A model generated the notes under the pieces. That model made no database searches and was not told where the DNA came from. It was given only the letters and a program-made list of their open reading frames with translations. Source: Phoenix dactylifera (taxonomy: Eukaryota > Streptophyta > Magnoliopsida > Arecales > Arecaceae). Taken from it: a stretch of 64,000 nucleotides of DNA. Position 1 is the stretch's first letter, and each line of letters begins with the position of its first letter. The stretch spans positions 124,001-188,000 of the forward strand of contig NW_024067848.1 of assembly GCF_009389715.1 (NCBI RefSeq), read 5' to 3'. The position numbers and the translations under genes were made by a program. Positions 13,101 through 24,492 of the stretch are shown piece after piece.

Positions 13101-14613
13101 ACTATCTGATTTGTGGTCTGGCATGTCTAGTGGATCTGATAACCTTTTATCGTATGTTTTGGGAATTTGCAGCCCCTATTTCGCGGCCTTTTATAACAGA
13201 ATGACATCGCAGAAAATCTGAGAATCAATTCTTTGCTTTTATTTTCAGTTCTCTTTTTGATCTTCTTCTACAAATTACAAACATATGCTTTTGCAACTGG
13301 CATCATCTGTTGTCTTTCATAAATATAGCTCACTACCGCCTACTGTTCACTTTAGAAGTGTTTGGTTATTTTGACAAATAAAATCATGATATACTGTGAT
13401 GTTGTATATTTTTGAAGTTATTGTACAATTAATTCCATCGTTGGATGAATTTCAGACAGTCAGACAAATTTTAAAAATCACGAATTTACAAATCCACAAT
13501 TTAACTGCTTTTTGAAATTTATAATTTTCCTCATGCACTGTCTTTGTTTAATGTCACACATTTTTGCAACAAAAAACCCGTTCTGAAAAATATTAACTGA
13601 TACAAGCTAATATAAGAATAGCAAGAGAACATCATTTACAAATATATACATCCCAACACAAATTTGACAACAATTTGTTCAAAGCAGTTTGATAAGAGCA
13701 AATACAGTCAATGGCAAACTTGGTTGAGTACGTGTAAGTTTTGCTCACTTATTTGACTAAACTGTGTCAGAATGTGGGGTGCATGCCTCTGTTATAGGAT
13801 GAAGTCGTGTAATGCATTCTCAATGCTATCAATAATCCTTTGTGCTTGCAGGTGATGATGTCAAAGCAAAGAAGCCTGATCCATCAATTTATTTAACAGC
13901 TGCAAAGGTAGTTAAAAATACATATGTATCATTCTTCTTAAGGGCTTTCATCAATGAATATTGCTTGGTTTATATCACTAGCTGTTATACTGAAACACTG
14001 AACGTTTACCAACCAGAAACTTGGTGTGGTAGGGAAGAACTGTTTGGTGGTGGAGGATAGTGTCATCGGGCTACAAGTATGTCTTTGGCTTTATAATTCA
14101 ATGCAGTTTGAAACTTTATTATTAGTGGATTTGATCAGAATTTTTAACTTTCACAGGCAGCAACTGGAGCAGGAATGCCATGTCTAATAACTTACACACC
14201 ATCTACTGCTAAACAGGTGCGATTCTTTTTCCTTATGATAATTCTTCTGTCCCATGGTCATACAAATTCGTGTTCAAGGTGGTATGATAATTCCTTTTTG
14301 TCCTTAGGATTTTGAAGATGCTATTGCAACCTACCCTGACTTGAGTAATGTGAGGTATGCATCCCCAAAATGTCCAAGAGTCCAGTTTGTTCATTTGTTT
14401 GACACTTTTTTAGCAATACAGTGGTAATAAGCGACCAATAGAGCTGAACCCTGGGCCTTTCCCAAGGGCAAGCCCTTGGGAGAGAGGTGCCAGCCATCTG
14501 AGCGAGTAGTTATTGTCCTTTTATTTGACTCTTGTAGTCACAAAATAACTTAATATCTTTGCAGGCTACAGGATCTTAAATTATTGCTTGAAAGTGCTAT
14601 GGTTGCTAACTAG
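7179..14613 (+). CDS. Chloroplast-type HAD-superfamily (CbbY-like) hydrolase, At4g39970-like
   Basis: Exons: 7179-7578 (see below), 7659-7752, 9833-9877, 9992-10042, 10247-10321, 10436-10469, 13852-13907, 14017-14076, 14157-14216, 14308-14354, 14565-14613. All junctions keep frame. HAD motifs are complete: FDCDGVILES (nucleophile D-x-D), VCSAATKSS (Ser/Thr motif), KKPDPSIY (Lys), and VVEDSVIGLQAA (acidic metal motif). With the R-P-G-V and cap residues this matches the plant At4g39970 protein, a Mg-dependent phosphatase-like enzyme of the CbbY group. Its substrate is not settled, and a sugar phosphate is an inference. The N-terminus starting at ATG 7179 is Ser/Leu/Pro-rich like a transit peptide. 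Two oddities: exon 2 ends in a GC donor (AG|GCAAGT at 7753), and the ATG frame does not match the frame of the D-x-D motif. Either a 68-bp intron (7323-7390) is removed, giving 300 aa, or a base is missing here (about 323 aa). Confidence 0.9.
14423..14513 (-). repeat. tRNA-like short repeat (SINE remnant) in intron 10 of the HAD gene
   Basis: On the minus strand there is a box-A-like GCTCAGATGGCTGG followed about 45 bases later by a box-B-like GGGTTCAGCTC, with a CCCAAGGGC/GCCCTTGGG inverted repeat between them. This looks like a pol III promoter head from a SINE or tRNA relic. It is not a functional tRNA that I can fold. Confidence 0.35.
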
Positions 14614-15436
14614 TAAGTCCATGTTACTTTCACATTATGTACCCTCAACTACTTGTGGCGATGCAAGAAGGCTGAGGAACAAATGGAATTTTAGTTCCTT
14701 GGAGGATTTGCTGATTTCTGTCATGGATCTCGAGGTTGCTTCGTTGAATCTTCCAAGCTAATCGGAAGCTTGATATAGTGTATATAGTAATTTTTATTTC
14801 ACATCCCATTGGTTTTCCTATTATGTACGATTTTTCACTTTATAATTCTCTATGTATAATATAGGGGCTTCCTTGGAACTGAGCCTGCGTTTTTTTTTCC
14901 TTTTTTGCATTCACCCTTGTTATCCTTGGCTAAAGGCAGACAGAAAAGTGAGAGTCTGCTAGTTTGCAAATCTGGACTATTTTTCACTGAATTATTTACT
15001 ATCGATACATGAAGTGTTGGTTGATCTTTGCTGGGAGTGTGTTTGACACAATTCTTTTTTGATATCATTTATGTGGTATCATGTGAAATTAGATTGAAGG
15101 CAGGACTTCTCTCCGGCAAGTGTTGTGGAGAGAGATTGAAGTCCTGGTGGCCAATTTATCTATCTTTCTCTCTTTCGATCTTTCTTATATGTCTGTCTAT
15201 CTATCCATATCCAATTGAAGGCCGATGGTTTTTATTACAAAAAAAAAGGCCAATGGTTTTTTCCAACTCATGTTCCAAGTTGAAGTTATGGTCTGTTTTC
15301 CACTTGGACCGGCTAGTTCTCTTCGACTGTTTGGTTATTGGTATCAGTTATAGACTAGGATTGAGCCTCAAAAGGAGGATAGACTTTTGACCAAAAAAAG
15401 GAGGATAGACTGGGTCCTCAAAATAGCTCGCAAAAT

Positions 15437-15519
<83 letters not shown>

Positions 15520-17379
15520 ATTTACTATTAGGAAAAGCTAACTTACATGTGTATAGGCAAGATAGCTTGCAAAATAGGCTTTAGTAGATAGTTCATAAAT
15601 TTTAATTAAATAACCAAGTATTGAAGTAGTGACTTCAACTATGCTGTTTTGTTTTCCACTTTGACCGCCTTCTTTTCCGCTCTGACTTTAAGGGTAAAGG
15701 CCAAGGGTCTGCATATGCCGAGGGTTTTTCCATCCTCTGTTACAAGTTGAAGTCGTGACTTTAACTATGGTCGTCTTGTTTGACTTTGATCGCCTTGTTT
15801 TCCACTTTGACCGGTTTGCTTGATGCCAAGGTTTTTTTTTTCCCTTTCCCCCATCGTTTGTTGCAAGTTGAAGTCGTGACTTCAATTATGTTTGTGATGT
15901 TTTCTCCCATATTTGCTACACAATCAACTTGCCTTTACTTCTCAGGAGGTGTGTGAAATGGAAAGTTCTTTGGGATTTGGTTATATCCTCCTTTAATTCC
16001 CAAGGTAGACTCGGGTAGATGCCATTGTTATGGAACATGCGGACGAGGTTACCAATATTTCTTAACCTCCATATAATCAGACAGGGTCTACTATTAGATC
16101 ATGCAATGACTACTTCGAGATTTAAGCAGGATGTGATCCAACAAAGATCAATGTAGACTCAGACGCCTACTGTTAGATCACGCAATGATCATTTGAGATC
16201 TATGCAGAATGTGATCCAATGATCGATGTAGTAGAAAAGAAGATCAATTTTTGGCATGAAAGATACAATCCAAACTCATGGCTTAACCCCTAGAGATTGA
16301 AGTAAATCGAAGATGCCTCCAATACTCGCTCGCCCATGAGATATTTGGCATTATCACCTCCTCACTGTCTACCGTCTATTATGAGGAGAAGGTCGATCAG
16401 CTGCCGATCGACATCGACTGCAGCTGAACTATTCACTTTATCAAACAGAAACGCATGCCACCTCCGAGAGAGGGCAAAAAGTTTCTTCTCCAATTAATAG
16501 CCATTCATCCATCACTTACCCTTACCAACCGCTTTTATTCACACCATACTGAGAATAAATGCCCATGAAGTTGTTGGTTCGCGTAATTTGTCAATGTCTC
16601 TTGATAGCTACTTGCTATATAAAATTATATCTCCTCAACTGTTTATTCGTATCGGTGATAGACTGATAGGATTGAGCCTCAAAAAGTAGAGGATAGAGTG
16701 GGTCCTCAGAATAATATGAAAATTTTCAATGGTTTTTATCCAGTTCTATCAAAAAAAAAAGAAAAAGAAAAGAAAAAAATTATCCAGTTTGGGTTTAGGG
16801 GCAGGTGGGAGAGGCTACGAGCATCTTCTAACCAAAAAAAAAAAAAATATTTCAAGCAAAATCAATTTTTTTGTTTCCTCAAAAATATCATAAAAGTAAA
16901 CAAATAAGCCATTTAACAAGTGCCGTAAGGATCTTGTCACCTTGTAAATGGTACTGTGTGTGGTGATAATGAACCGGCTGGTTTTGGATCCTCGAATTCC
17001 TGCCGCATGCATGGAAGCCTTAGAAATCACTTGCATTTCCTGCAATCAAATGTTGCTTTTTTTTTTCTTCTTGTTTTGTTAAACAATATAGTTCACAGTA
17101 GCAACAGATTGCCAGAATCCGGGAAGAAAGCCACTGTTCTATGACTTTCATCTCTTCATGTGATTTTAATCATTGGCTAGAAGTCATGACTTCTTGTCAT
17201 GAACCTTGAGATTTAAAGAGATCAACTAAGGATAAACAATTGTTATCGAAGTTTCTAATCCAATTTTTTCACTTGAAAAGACCTATAAACCAGTCAATGA
17301 GAGTTTGACAGCTTTACTGAACCCTCATCCTCCAAACTGGTTGCTTGAAACTGCCCATATAACTCGTTGGAAGGGATCC
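14614..17379. other. Downstream of the HAD gene: 3' UTR then dispersed repeats
   Basis: The first few hundred bases are probably HAD 3' UTR. After that I see repeats only. A segment of about 80 bp at 15331-15425 recurs at 16639-16712 (shared words such as AGGATTGAGCCTCAAAA and TGGGTCCTCA). Part of 15530-15625 recurs at about 36175-36270. Internal duplications centred on TTTTCCACTTTGACC lie at about 15650-15820, and on TTAGATCA(T/C)GCAATGA at 16096 and 16171. No coding gene is supported. Confidence 0.5.
15445..15515. repeat. (TA)n microsatellite
   Basis: About 35 TA units preceded by a short (TG)n run. Confidence 0.95.
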
Positions 17380-18590
17380 TAACATTAGTGAAAGAGATCT
17401 TGACATGGGACCACATAAGTAGAGAGCAACAATCCAACCTTGACTAGTAACTTGTAAAATGATATAATGAGAAGGGACGTACATAAAAGTCTAACAGAAG
17501 TAACTGAGTTTCGTCCTTTGTTTTAAAACAGGTCAATAGATAACCACATTAGCAGCATGTCAATCTAAAGATCATTGTAACTATGCCGTCACCATAAAAT
17601 TTAATATGAATTTTCGATTTGATTATTATTGTTCTCTCTGCAATTCATTCATACACGAAAGTTATCACATCACATGTTAGACGGTTGCTCTAAGGTTGGG
17701 GAAATCATATCCCATTTCGGACAAACAGCAACTCTTCAACGGAAAATTTATATATATATGATAACTGATATATTTACTCATCCCGGTATCTCTCTTTCTA
17801 ACTTGTTTTACCTAACACTAGAAGAGTATACTGATCTACTATCTCTTTACAAAACACTTAGAATTTAATATGATCATGCGATTGCAACAAACAGAATGCA
17901 ATGACAATATGTCCCATGGGTAAAAGTGGATTAGATCATATTCATCCGAATTCATTTTCGTATCCGAATTTATCTGGATATGGATAGAAATTTGTGCATC
18001 CGACTAATATCCATACTCGTATCCATATCCATCAGACAAAAATAGATACAGATATGGATAGACAACTATTCGACCCGTATCCGAATATCAGATTTTATTT
18101 ATAACCCTATTTAATTTTATATAAAAATTATATTTTTTTAAAAAATAAATAACTACATTAATATGCTATTATCTTGGTCTATAATCTACTTAATAATATC
18201 TTTGATTCATATCTGTATTTATCAAATAAAATAAATATACATATAGATTTGCTAGTATCCGATTTATATTCGATTCGATTCCAGCCCCATCCATCCATAA
18301 CTAAGAACGAGGAATACTTTGAAGAAAAATCCAAAACGGCACATTTGGGACCACTTCACATGGTGAATGATCCCCGTGAACGATTACATGTAGCTCGTCG
18401 ACAGACAACTCTTAAATAATTCACCAAAGATAAGGTCCCACATTTTGGTGGATCCTAGGCCCCTTTCTTTGAGAGAAGCACCTCCGTGACCAACCTCTCC
18501 AAATTGAGGGAAGAGGGCCCACCAGGCCGGGTCGCCCTAACTGCGCTCTCCTTCCACCCCACCGCCCTCTCCTTCATCTCCTCCCCCTTC
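17380..18590. repeat. Segmental duplication, copy A (includes 3' end of UGT-1)
   Basis: This stretch is collinear with 26990-28262. Shared words include AACAATCCAACCTTGACTAGT, GTAAAATGATATAATGAGAA and CACATTTGGGACCAC. It covers the 3' flank and the last codons of UGT-1. Copy A contains an extra AT-rich element (17918-18288) absent from copy B, while copy B contains a SINE-like insert absent here. Confidence 0.85.
17918..18288 (+). mobile_element. AT-rich short transposable element, family R, copy 1
   Basis: About 370 bp present in duplication copy A and missing from the matching point of copy B, which shows it is an insertion. It starts GGGTAAAAGTGG and is full of variants of ATATCCATATCCGACTAATA. 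The same family, in reverse orientation and with the same terminal GGGTGAAAGTAG, is seen at 41035-44948; fragments occur in the UGT-4 intron. No coding capacity. Imperfect terminal inverted similarity (GGGTRAAA / GGGATAAAA) suggests a MITE, but the class is uncertain. Confidence 0.65.
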
Positions 18591-20012
18591 TCCCCCCTCA
18601 TCAGCTCCCTTATCATCCCTTCCACCACCTCTCTCTTCACATTGCTGTCAATCTCCATGCCGATGCCCCACTCGGTGCACACGTACCGGCAGTTTGTCGG
18701 CTGCTCGGCGAAGAACGGCCAGCTTACCATCGGCACCCCTTCGCATATGCTCTCCACCGTCGAATTCCACCCGCTGTGCGTCAAGAACCCTCCGATTGCC
18801 GGGTTCGATAGTATCTCCTCCTGGGGGCACCAGCTTGCAAGGAGACCCCTCTCCTTAGTCTCCTCCAAGAACTCCTGTGGAAGCACAGCAGCATCACCCT
18901 TGACAAGGTCAGGTCTAATTATCCACAGGAACTCATGGCCAGTATTGGCCAGTCCCCATGCAAACTCTATCAGTTGTTGATTTGTCATGACCGTTATGCT
19001 ACCAAAATTGACGTATACTACGGACTTGGGATTTTTGCCGGCGAGCCAGTTCAAACAAGCCGTCTCTTCCTTCCATAGGTTCGAGCCCAAGGCGGCGACT
19101 GGACTTGTAGGAACCTGGCGAGCGAGCAAGGTTAGCGGTCCTATGGTGTAGATGGGTGGGAGTACTGCTGCCATGGCAGCGAGGACGGGTTGTTCCAATT
19201 CATCGAAGGTATTTAGAATGATCGCCGACGCCATGGCTGTCCTCTCGCATTCATGCAAAGCGAAGTTGATCATGGTGTCGTCAGGATCCGTTGTTCGGAT
19301 GAAGCTCGGAATGTCCCTGAGCCGCATATTCTTCAATCCTGGTATCCAGTCCAATGGTGTGTCGAGATATCCATTGGTAAGATCACTCGCATCTGTTCGC
19401 AAGAATGTAAAGATTTTAGAAACAAGGACGAAAAAAAAGAGAAAGAAAGAAAGAAAGAAAGCAATTAGAGGTACGTAGCAAGGGCCAACTTCTAGCTGCA
19501 GTGCGGAGTTGTTTACCTTTGAGCGGCACAAGGCCTTTCTCGATAAGGTGGCGGTAGTGGAGGTAGCTCATGAAGCCACAAGCACTTGTGGTCCAGAACA
19601 AGACCTCAGGGACTCCGAGCTCCTTCGCAGCATCCAAAGTGAAGCTCATGACACCATCGGAGATGATGCAGGTCAGTGGGGGGCCATCGAGCATCGAGAG
19701 GAGGCGGCGGAAGTGGGGAAGGCAGGTAGTCATGGTGGAGTAGCAAAGAGAAGGGATGTCTTGGGTCGCGTCCGCGTCGGAAGGGGGGAGGCCATCTGGG
19801 ATGGTGGCGAAGCGGAAGTCGGGGAGACCGTCGAGAGCAGAGGGGCCTCGAGACTTGAGGAGGCGGCAGTGGTTGAACTCGGTGTTGACGAAGGTGATGT
19901 GGAAGCCCTTGGAGTGGAGGAGCTTGGCGAGCTTAAGCATTGGCGTTACATGGCCTTGGGCCGGGTAAGGAATGCAGACGACATGAGGCTTCTCAAATGC
20001 TACGGAACCCAT
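18455..20012 (-). CDS. UDP-glycosyltransferase, UGT85-type (UGT-1)
   Basis: Two exons on the minus strand: 20012-19517 and 19392-18455, with a 124-bp GT-AG intron in phase 1, giving 477 aa, the normal length for the family. The N-terminal GT-B domain has [11 protein letters not shown] with catalytic His21 and the dyad partner Asp119 in [10 protein letters not shown]. Exon 2 opens with the UGT85-typical [14 protein letters not shown]. The C-terminal PSPG donor-binding box occupies residues 353-396 ([11 protein letters not shown] to WPFFAEQ) with H-S-G-W-N-S intact, so UDP-glucose use is expected. UGT85 enzymes are cytosolic and glucosylate small hydroxylated aglycones such as cyanohydrins, iridoids, terpenols or cytokinins; the acceptor cannot be read from sequence. 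A TATA box lies about 90 bases upstream. It faces away from the other copies. Confidence 0.92.
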
Positions 20013-20101
20013 CTCTCTCTCCCCCTCCCTCCCCCCCTCCCTCCCCCGTGTGTGTGTATGTGTGTGTGTTTGAGGGACCTTGGGCCTTGCCTATGTAATG
20101 C

Positions 20102-20107
20102 TTTATA
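20102..20107 (-). promoter_or_regulatory. TATA box of UGT-1
   Basis: On the minus strand this reads TATAAA within GCTTATAAAGC, about 90 nt upstream of the UGT-1 ATG. The distance suits a plant TATA box with a short leader containing the (CA/GT)n and CT-rich tract at 20015-20070. Confidence 0.55.
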
Positions 20108-20635
20108 AGCAGAGAAGAGTGGTCCAATGGCTTTCAGTTCTTTCTCATGAGTGAGGAGCCATAGGCAACAATTGCTTAGAACAGCGCCTTTATGATTGTA
20201 GTTATTTAGATAGTGTTGCGCATGTGAATTGAGATTGGGGATGTCCAAAATTTCAAAAATTACGGATATCTTGACATTATAATAATATCTATTATTTAAA
20301 CCATGAGTCATAATCTTATGTATGTTTGGAGGGGAAAAAATCAAGACCATGGAAAGAAATGGCCAAAGAATAAATGAGAGACCATACTACGTACAAACTC
20401 CCGGCATCGATCGCACATATATTTGTTTAGGAGTCGCTAGGTTTTAATCAAACAAAAACAAAAAGTCGCGAGGTTGGCGTACGTGGAGGTGCATTACTCA
20501 ATGTACACCACATGCGAGTAGTAGTGCTAGCTATTGGCATATTGGTAAAAGACTGAACCCTTGAGAATAATTAATGTAGCCTTCGTTTTAAGTAAGTTGG
20601 CATTTGAGTAAGTGCCCCATGCGCTAGTACTCGGC

Positions 20636-20770
20636 CAATCACTTGCATTTCTCTATTAATTGCTGGGTAAGCTTAGATGAGCAAATAAGGACCAGATATC
20701 TCCAATCACATGCAATTCTATATTAATCGTTGGGTAAAGCTTAGATGAGCAAATAGGGACAAGATATCTC
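20636..20770. repeat. Two-copy tandem repeat of about 67 bp
   Basis: Units at 20636-20702 and 20703-20770 share TTAGATGAGCAAATA and AGATATCTCCA with a few substitutions. They lie about 0.65 kb upstream of UGT-1, so they could fall in its promoter. Confidence 0.85.
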
Positions 20771-21769
20771 CATGTTCTTCTGCCCAAAACGGTAGAAAGG
20801 GGACTAGTGCTCGCAAGTCTTCTCCCTATTTGCTCAAACGGCCGGCACGGCATCAGAGGAGGAATGGAGCGTTGAATACAAAGGTGCCGTATAGCATCTT
20901 TCGTTGAAGATATCTATTAGTATTATACGCACCAATGAGCTCGAGACTCAAGACACCCCCAACCCCTGCCAACTTCGAGATTGATTTTTATGGATTTGGC
21001 AAGAATTCTATTCGAAAAGAAGGTTGATGAGAGAGAGAGAGAGTGCTAAACAGAAATATTTTTTTGAAAAAAAAATAGGTTTTTTCTTTTTTTTTTTTTT
21101 GCCCGGGGTGGGGGGGGGGGGGGGGGGGGTGTGGGGTGTTCAAGGTTCCAGCTAATTTGAGAGACTATTAAGAGATTAAGATATGAAGTACACAAATTTT
21201 GATCCTGTATCTACATGCTATACTACTAAGTAACCCGCGATGCACGATGGGTCTACAAAATATATCAACATGCATTGATGATGCAATCCAATTGATTACA
21301 TTAAGTAAAGTAAAATATAGGAAAAATAAAAGCAAAGATCGGAGTTACAAACCTTAGAAAATATTAATATTTTTTTCTAGGCAAGCTTAGTGCCACCATA
21401 CAAAGAAGTGGTCCAACACTTCTACAGCCATTGTCAACTACTGGTGATTCAGAGTTAGGTTGAAATATTTTTTTTATACCTAGTAACCTCCCTTTGCAAC
21501 TCATCGTAGTCAGACATAAATTTTTGTATTTTAAAACAGGCTGGAGATTTGAAGTAGAGCTTGAACATTGGGTAGCATTTTTGTGTTGCTCCACTGGCTG
21601 AGGCTATGTTTGCAAATCTGAAAGTGATAGAGATAAGGTGGAGGGAAGAGTGGTAACATTGCGATATGGAAAAAAAAAGACTCACCATAGACCACATGTC
21701 TTGATAAAAAAACATGACTTGATTTAATATCAAGACATCGATGTTCCTTTTGATTGGTACTGTAAACAA
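20771..21769. other. UGT-1 upstream flank, no gene recognised
   Basis: Contains a GA run at 21031-21043, a T-rich tract and a G-homopolymer at 21108-21130 where the assembly may be unreliable. The part from about 21360 to 21769 has short open frames on the minus strand but no recognisable domain. It borders the truncated end of the Copia element that starts at 21770. Confidence 0.45.
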
Positions 21770-22507
21770 GAAAAATACAGCAAGATGACCTAAATTCTAG
21801 TTTATGAGATCGATAAGAGCAAAGATACGGATAGCATGCACATCCAAAGACTTTGAGATGGGTATAGTTTGGTGATTTTCCAAATAAAATTTTATTAGGT
21901 GATTTGCGAGTTGTAGGAAAAAATAGGTAGCCTGTTAATAAGATATGTAGTTGTTAAAAAAGCTTCAAGATAATATTTTAAACGTAAATTAGAGTGGACC
22001 AATAAACTTAGGGCTGTTTCAACAATATGGCGATGTTTTCATTTGGAAACACTATTTTGTTCAAGTGTGTATGGACAGCTTAAATGATGATCAATACCAT
22101 GAAATTTAAGAAAATTAGTCAATGCATATCCCGTGAATTTGCACCCCCCATTCGAATGTAAATTTTGATTTTTGTTTCAAAAAGATTTTCTACTTGCTGT
22201 TTGAAGTGAACAAATGTGATGCACACATCAAACTTGCACTTAAGCAGAAATAACCATGTATAACAACTATAATCATCAAGAAAAATAAGATAACACTTAA
22301 GGTTTGAAATCGAAGCAATAGGAGTAGGGCCGCATATATCACAATGTATTAGTCCCAAAAGTTCCGAAGACCTGGAACTAGAAGGAGAAAAGAGAATTTT
22401 GTGACTCTTTCTAAGTTGACAAGATGGGCAAACGTTCTTGGATGACTTTATTGAAGGAGAAATTTGAGACAAGATTAAATATTGCAGAGAAGAAGATGGA
22501 TGCCCCA

Positions 22508-24492
22508 TGTGGAGTGATTGATTATAACCCTATTTGATTTTGATGAGCTCAAAGCATTTGAGTATATCTTATGGTTCTAATGAATTCAATCTAGTGTTTC
22601 AGTGAAATTCTTGTAAATTTATGGTTAAGTGTCTCTAGATTTGGTTCAAGACATTTTGGATAAGTTAAGAAGTCAATTTGAACCAAAGTCTGAGACTCGA
22701 GTCGACTCCGGGAGATTACAAGTCGACTCCAAGCGTATCAGAAGCACTGGCACAGGCTCGAGTCGACTCCTGTACATTACGAGTCGACTCCGACTGAGAA
22801 CAGACAGACGAACAGAAAGATCCAACTCAAAATCTGTCAACGAGTCGACTCCTGAAGAACGCGAGTCGACTCCGATACTGCCGAGTCGACTCCAGGGTAG
22901 TACGAGTCGACTCCAGGGAGTTACAGACAGAAAGACAGAGAAGTTATTTTGGACCCTGAGAGCCGAGTCGACTCCTGAGGAACTCGAGTCGACTCCGATG
23001 GTTGGCAGGTCGACTCCAAAGGAAGTGAGAGTCGACTCCCAATGTGATACAAGGCAAAAGTCAGAGAGCAACTTTCGGACACTGAGAGCCGAGTCGACTC
23101 CCGCAAAGTCCGAGTCGACTCCAAGGCAGCGCTACCCCAAAAAGACAGAAGACAGCATTTTCGTCTCTGAGAGGCGAGTCGACTCCAAGACAGTTCGAGT
23201 CGACTCCAAGACAGCGCTACCCCGAAAAGACAGAAGACTGTTTTTCGGATACTGAGAGCCGAGTCGACTCCGAAATAGTTCGAGTCGACTCCAGGACGGC
23301 ACGAGTCAAAAGACAGAAGATCGGGAGTTCGGACTCTGAGAGGCGAGTCGACTCCCAGAATTTCCGAGTCGACTCGAGTGAGCAAAGTTGAAGAATACAT
23401 CTATGGATCCTTGGAATGAGTGGACTCCAAAAGTGCCAGGTCAGCTCCGGACATTGGGGAGCCGACTCCGGGTTAAGTCGAGTCGACTCCCAGTCGAGAC
23501 TGCACTTTAATTCAAAATCCGAAACAGTTGCCGAGCCGACCCCAGAAAAGTATGAGTCGACTCCTGCTGCAGCCGAGTCGACTCCAGATCGCGCGAGTCG
23601 ACTCCGATCCCAACGGAAACATTGTCAGGATGTGCAGAATGTGCAGAACGGCTAGAAGATTGTGTCTAACGGCTAGTTTCCGTGGGGAATGGCTTAAATA
23701 GCCACAGAGAACTGTAGCAAGGTAGAGAAGCGACATTCCATTCAAAGAAAACAAGAAATCTCTAGCTACCATTTGATTTCAAAGAGCATACACGGAAAAG
23801 AAGGAAGAGGGCATTAAACTCCATCCTACCAACTCTTTCCAGCATTAAAGAAGTCTCCTTCAGCCTTCAAGTCCTCAAGACATTCAAGAGGAGACCCAGA
23901 GTTCGAGAAGCCCTCCTCTACATCTTCATAAACTTGTTTGAGGGCTCTTAACTTCTCTCTTATTTATTTTGCTGAATATCTGCTTGTTTAGAAGCTGTAT
24001 TTTTCTGTTTGTTTTTCAATCCGTTTGGTCCTTACTTGATTCAATCAGGGGATTGAATCAAGGGTGTAAAGGTTTGTTGGTGAGCCTAGGTTGAAACCAA
24101 CGTGTAAGGGTTTGATTGTGATCCCGGAAAAACAATCGGGTGGTTCTAGTCGGTGAGCCTGGGAAAACCGACCGAGTTTGTTGTGATCTCGTAAAACAAC
24201 AAGTTAGGTTGTGAGCTTGTAAAACAACTGGCTGTAATCCGAGGGGTTATAGTGAATTCCGAAGTGAGGCTTGGGGAGTGGACGTAGGAGCAAGGGTTAG
24301 CTCCGAACCACTATAAATTCCTTATGTTCGTGATTGCTTTGTTGTCTCTTACTTTCATTTCATTCACTGCACATAGCATCTAATTAATCAACTTGCAAAA
24401 AGTATTAATTAGTTATTCACAAACCATTTAATTGCAATAATTATTTTAAAACCCAATTCACCCCCCCTCTTGGGTTGTCTATCTGGGCAACA
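22508..24492. mobile_element. Solo-LTR-like insertion (SIRE-type LTR) with perfect target duplication
   Basis: Starts TGTGGAGTG and ends CTGGGCAACA (TGT...ACA ends) and is flanked by CCCCA at 22503-22507 and 24493-24497. Removing it restores the interrupted Copia pre-integrase reading frame exactly. The CCCAATTCACCCCCCCTCTTGGGTTG-type end, split here by the 20-base limit into CCCAATTCACCCCC and CTCTTGGGTTG, resembles LTR ends of SIRE-like Copia elements. A related end occurs at 32042 in reverse. No gag, pol, primer site or PPT is visible inside, so a solo LTR left by recombination is the simplest reading. Confidence 0.82.
22701..23603. repeat. Array of about 24 GTCGAC palindromes inside the solo LTR
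   Basis: The decamer GAGTCGACTC and close variants recur about 24 times in 0.9 kb, spaced irregularly (about 20-70 bp) and separated by short AGACAGA/CTGAGAG-rich spacers. Long open frames across it are products of the repeat and not real proteins. Confidence 0.9.

Noticed and set aside
14423-14513. Possible tRNA gene
   Set aside because: Only the A- and B-box-like parts are visible; no acceptor stem or complete cloverleaf, so it was kept only as a SINE-like remnant.
18486-18980. Plus-strand 164-codon frame, and 19509-20108 plus
   Set aside because: Antisense to UGT-1, whose minus-strand frame has all family motifs and proper splice sites.
22629-23400. Long open frames on both strands with repeated S-R-L / S-T-P motifs
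   Set aside because: They follow from the GTCGAC palindrome array, appear on both strands at once, and have no domain.
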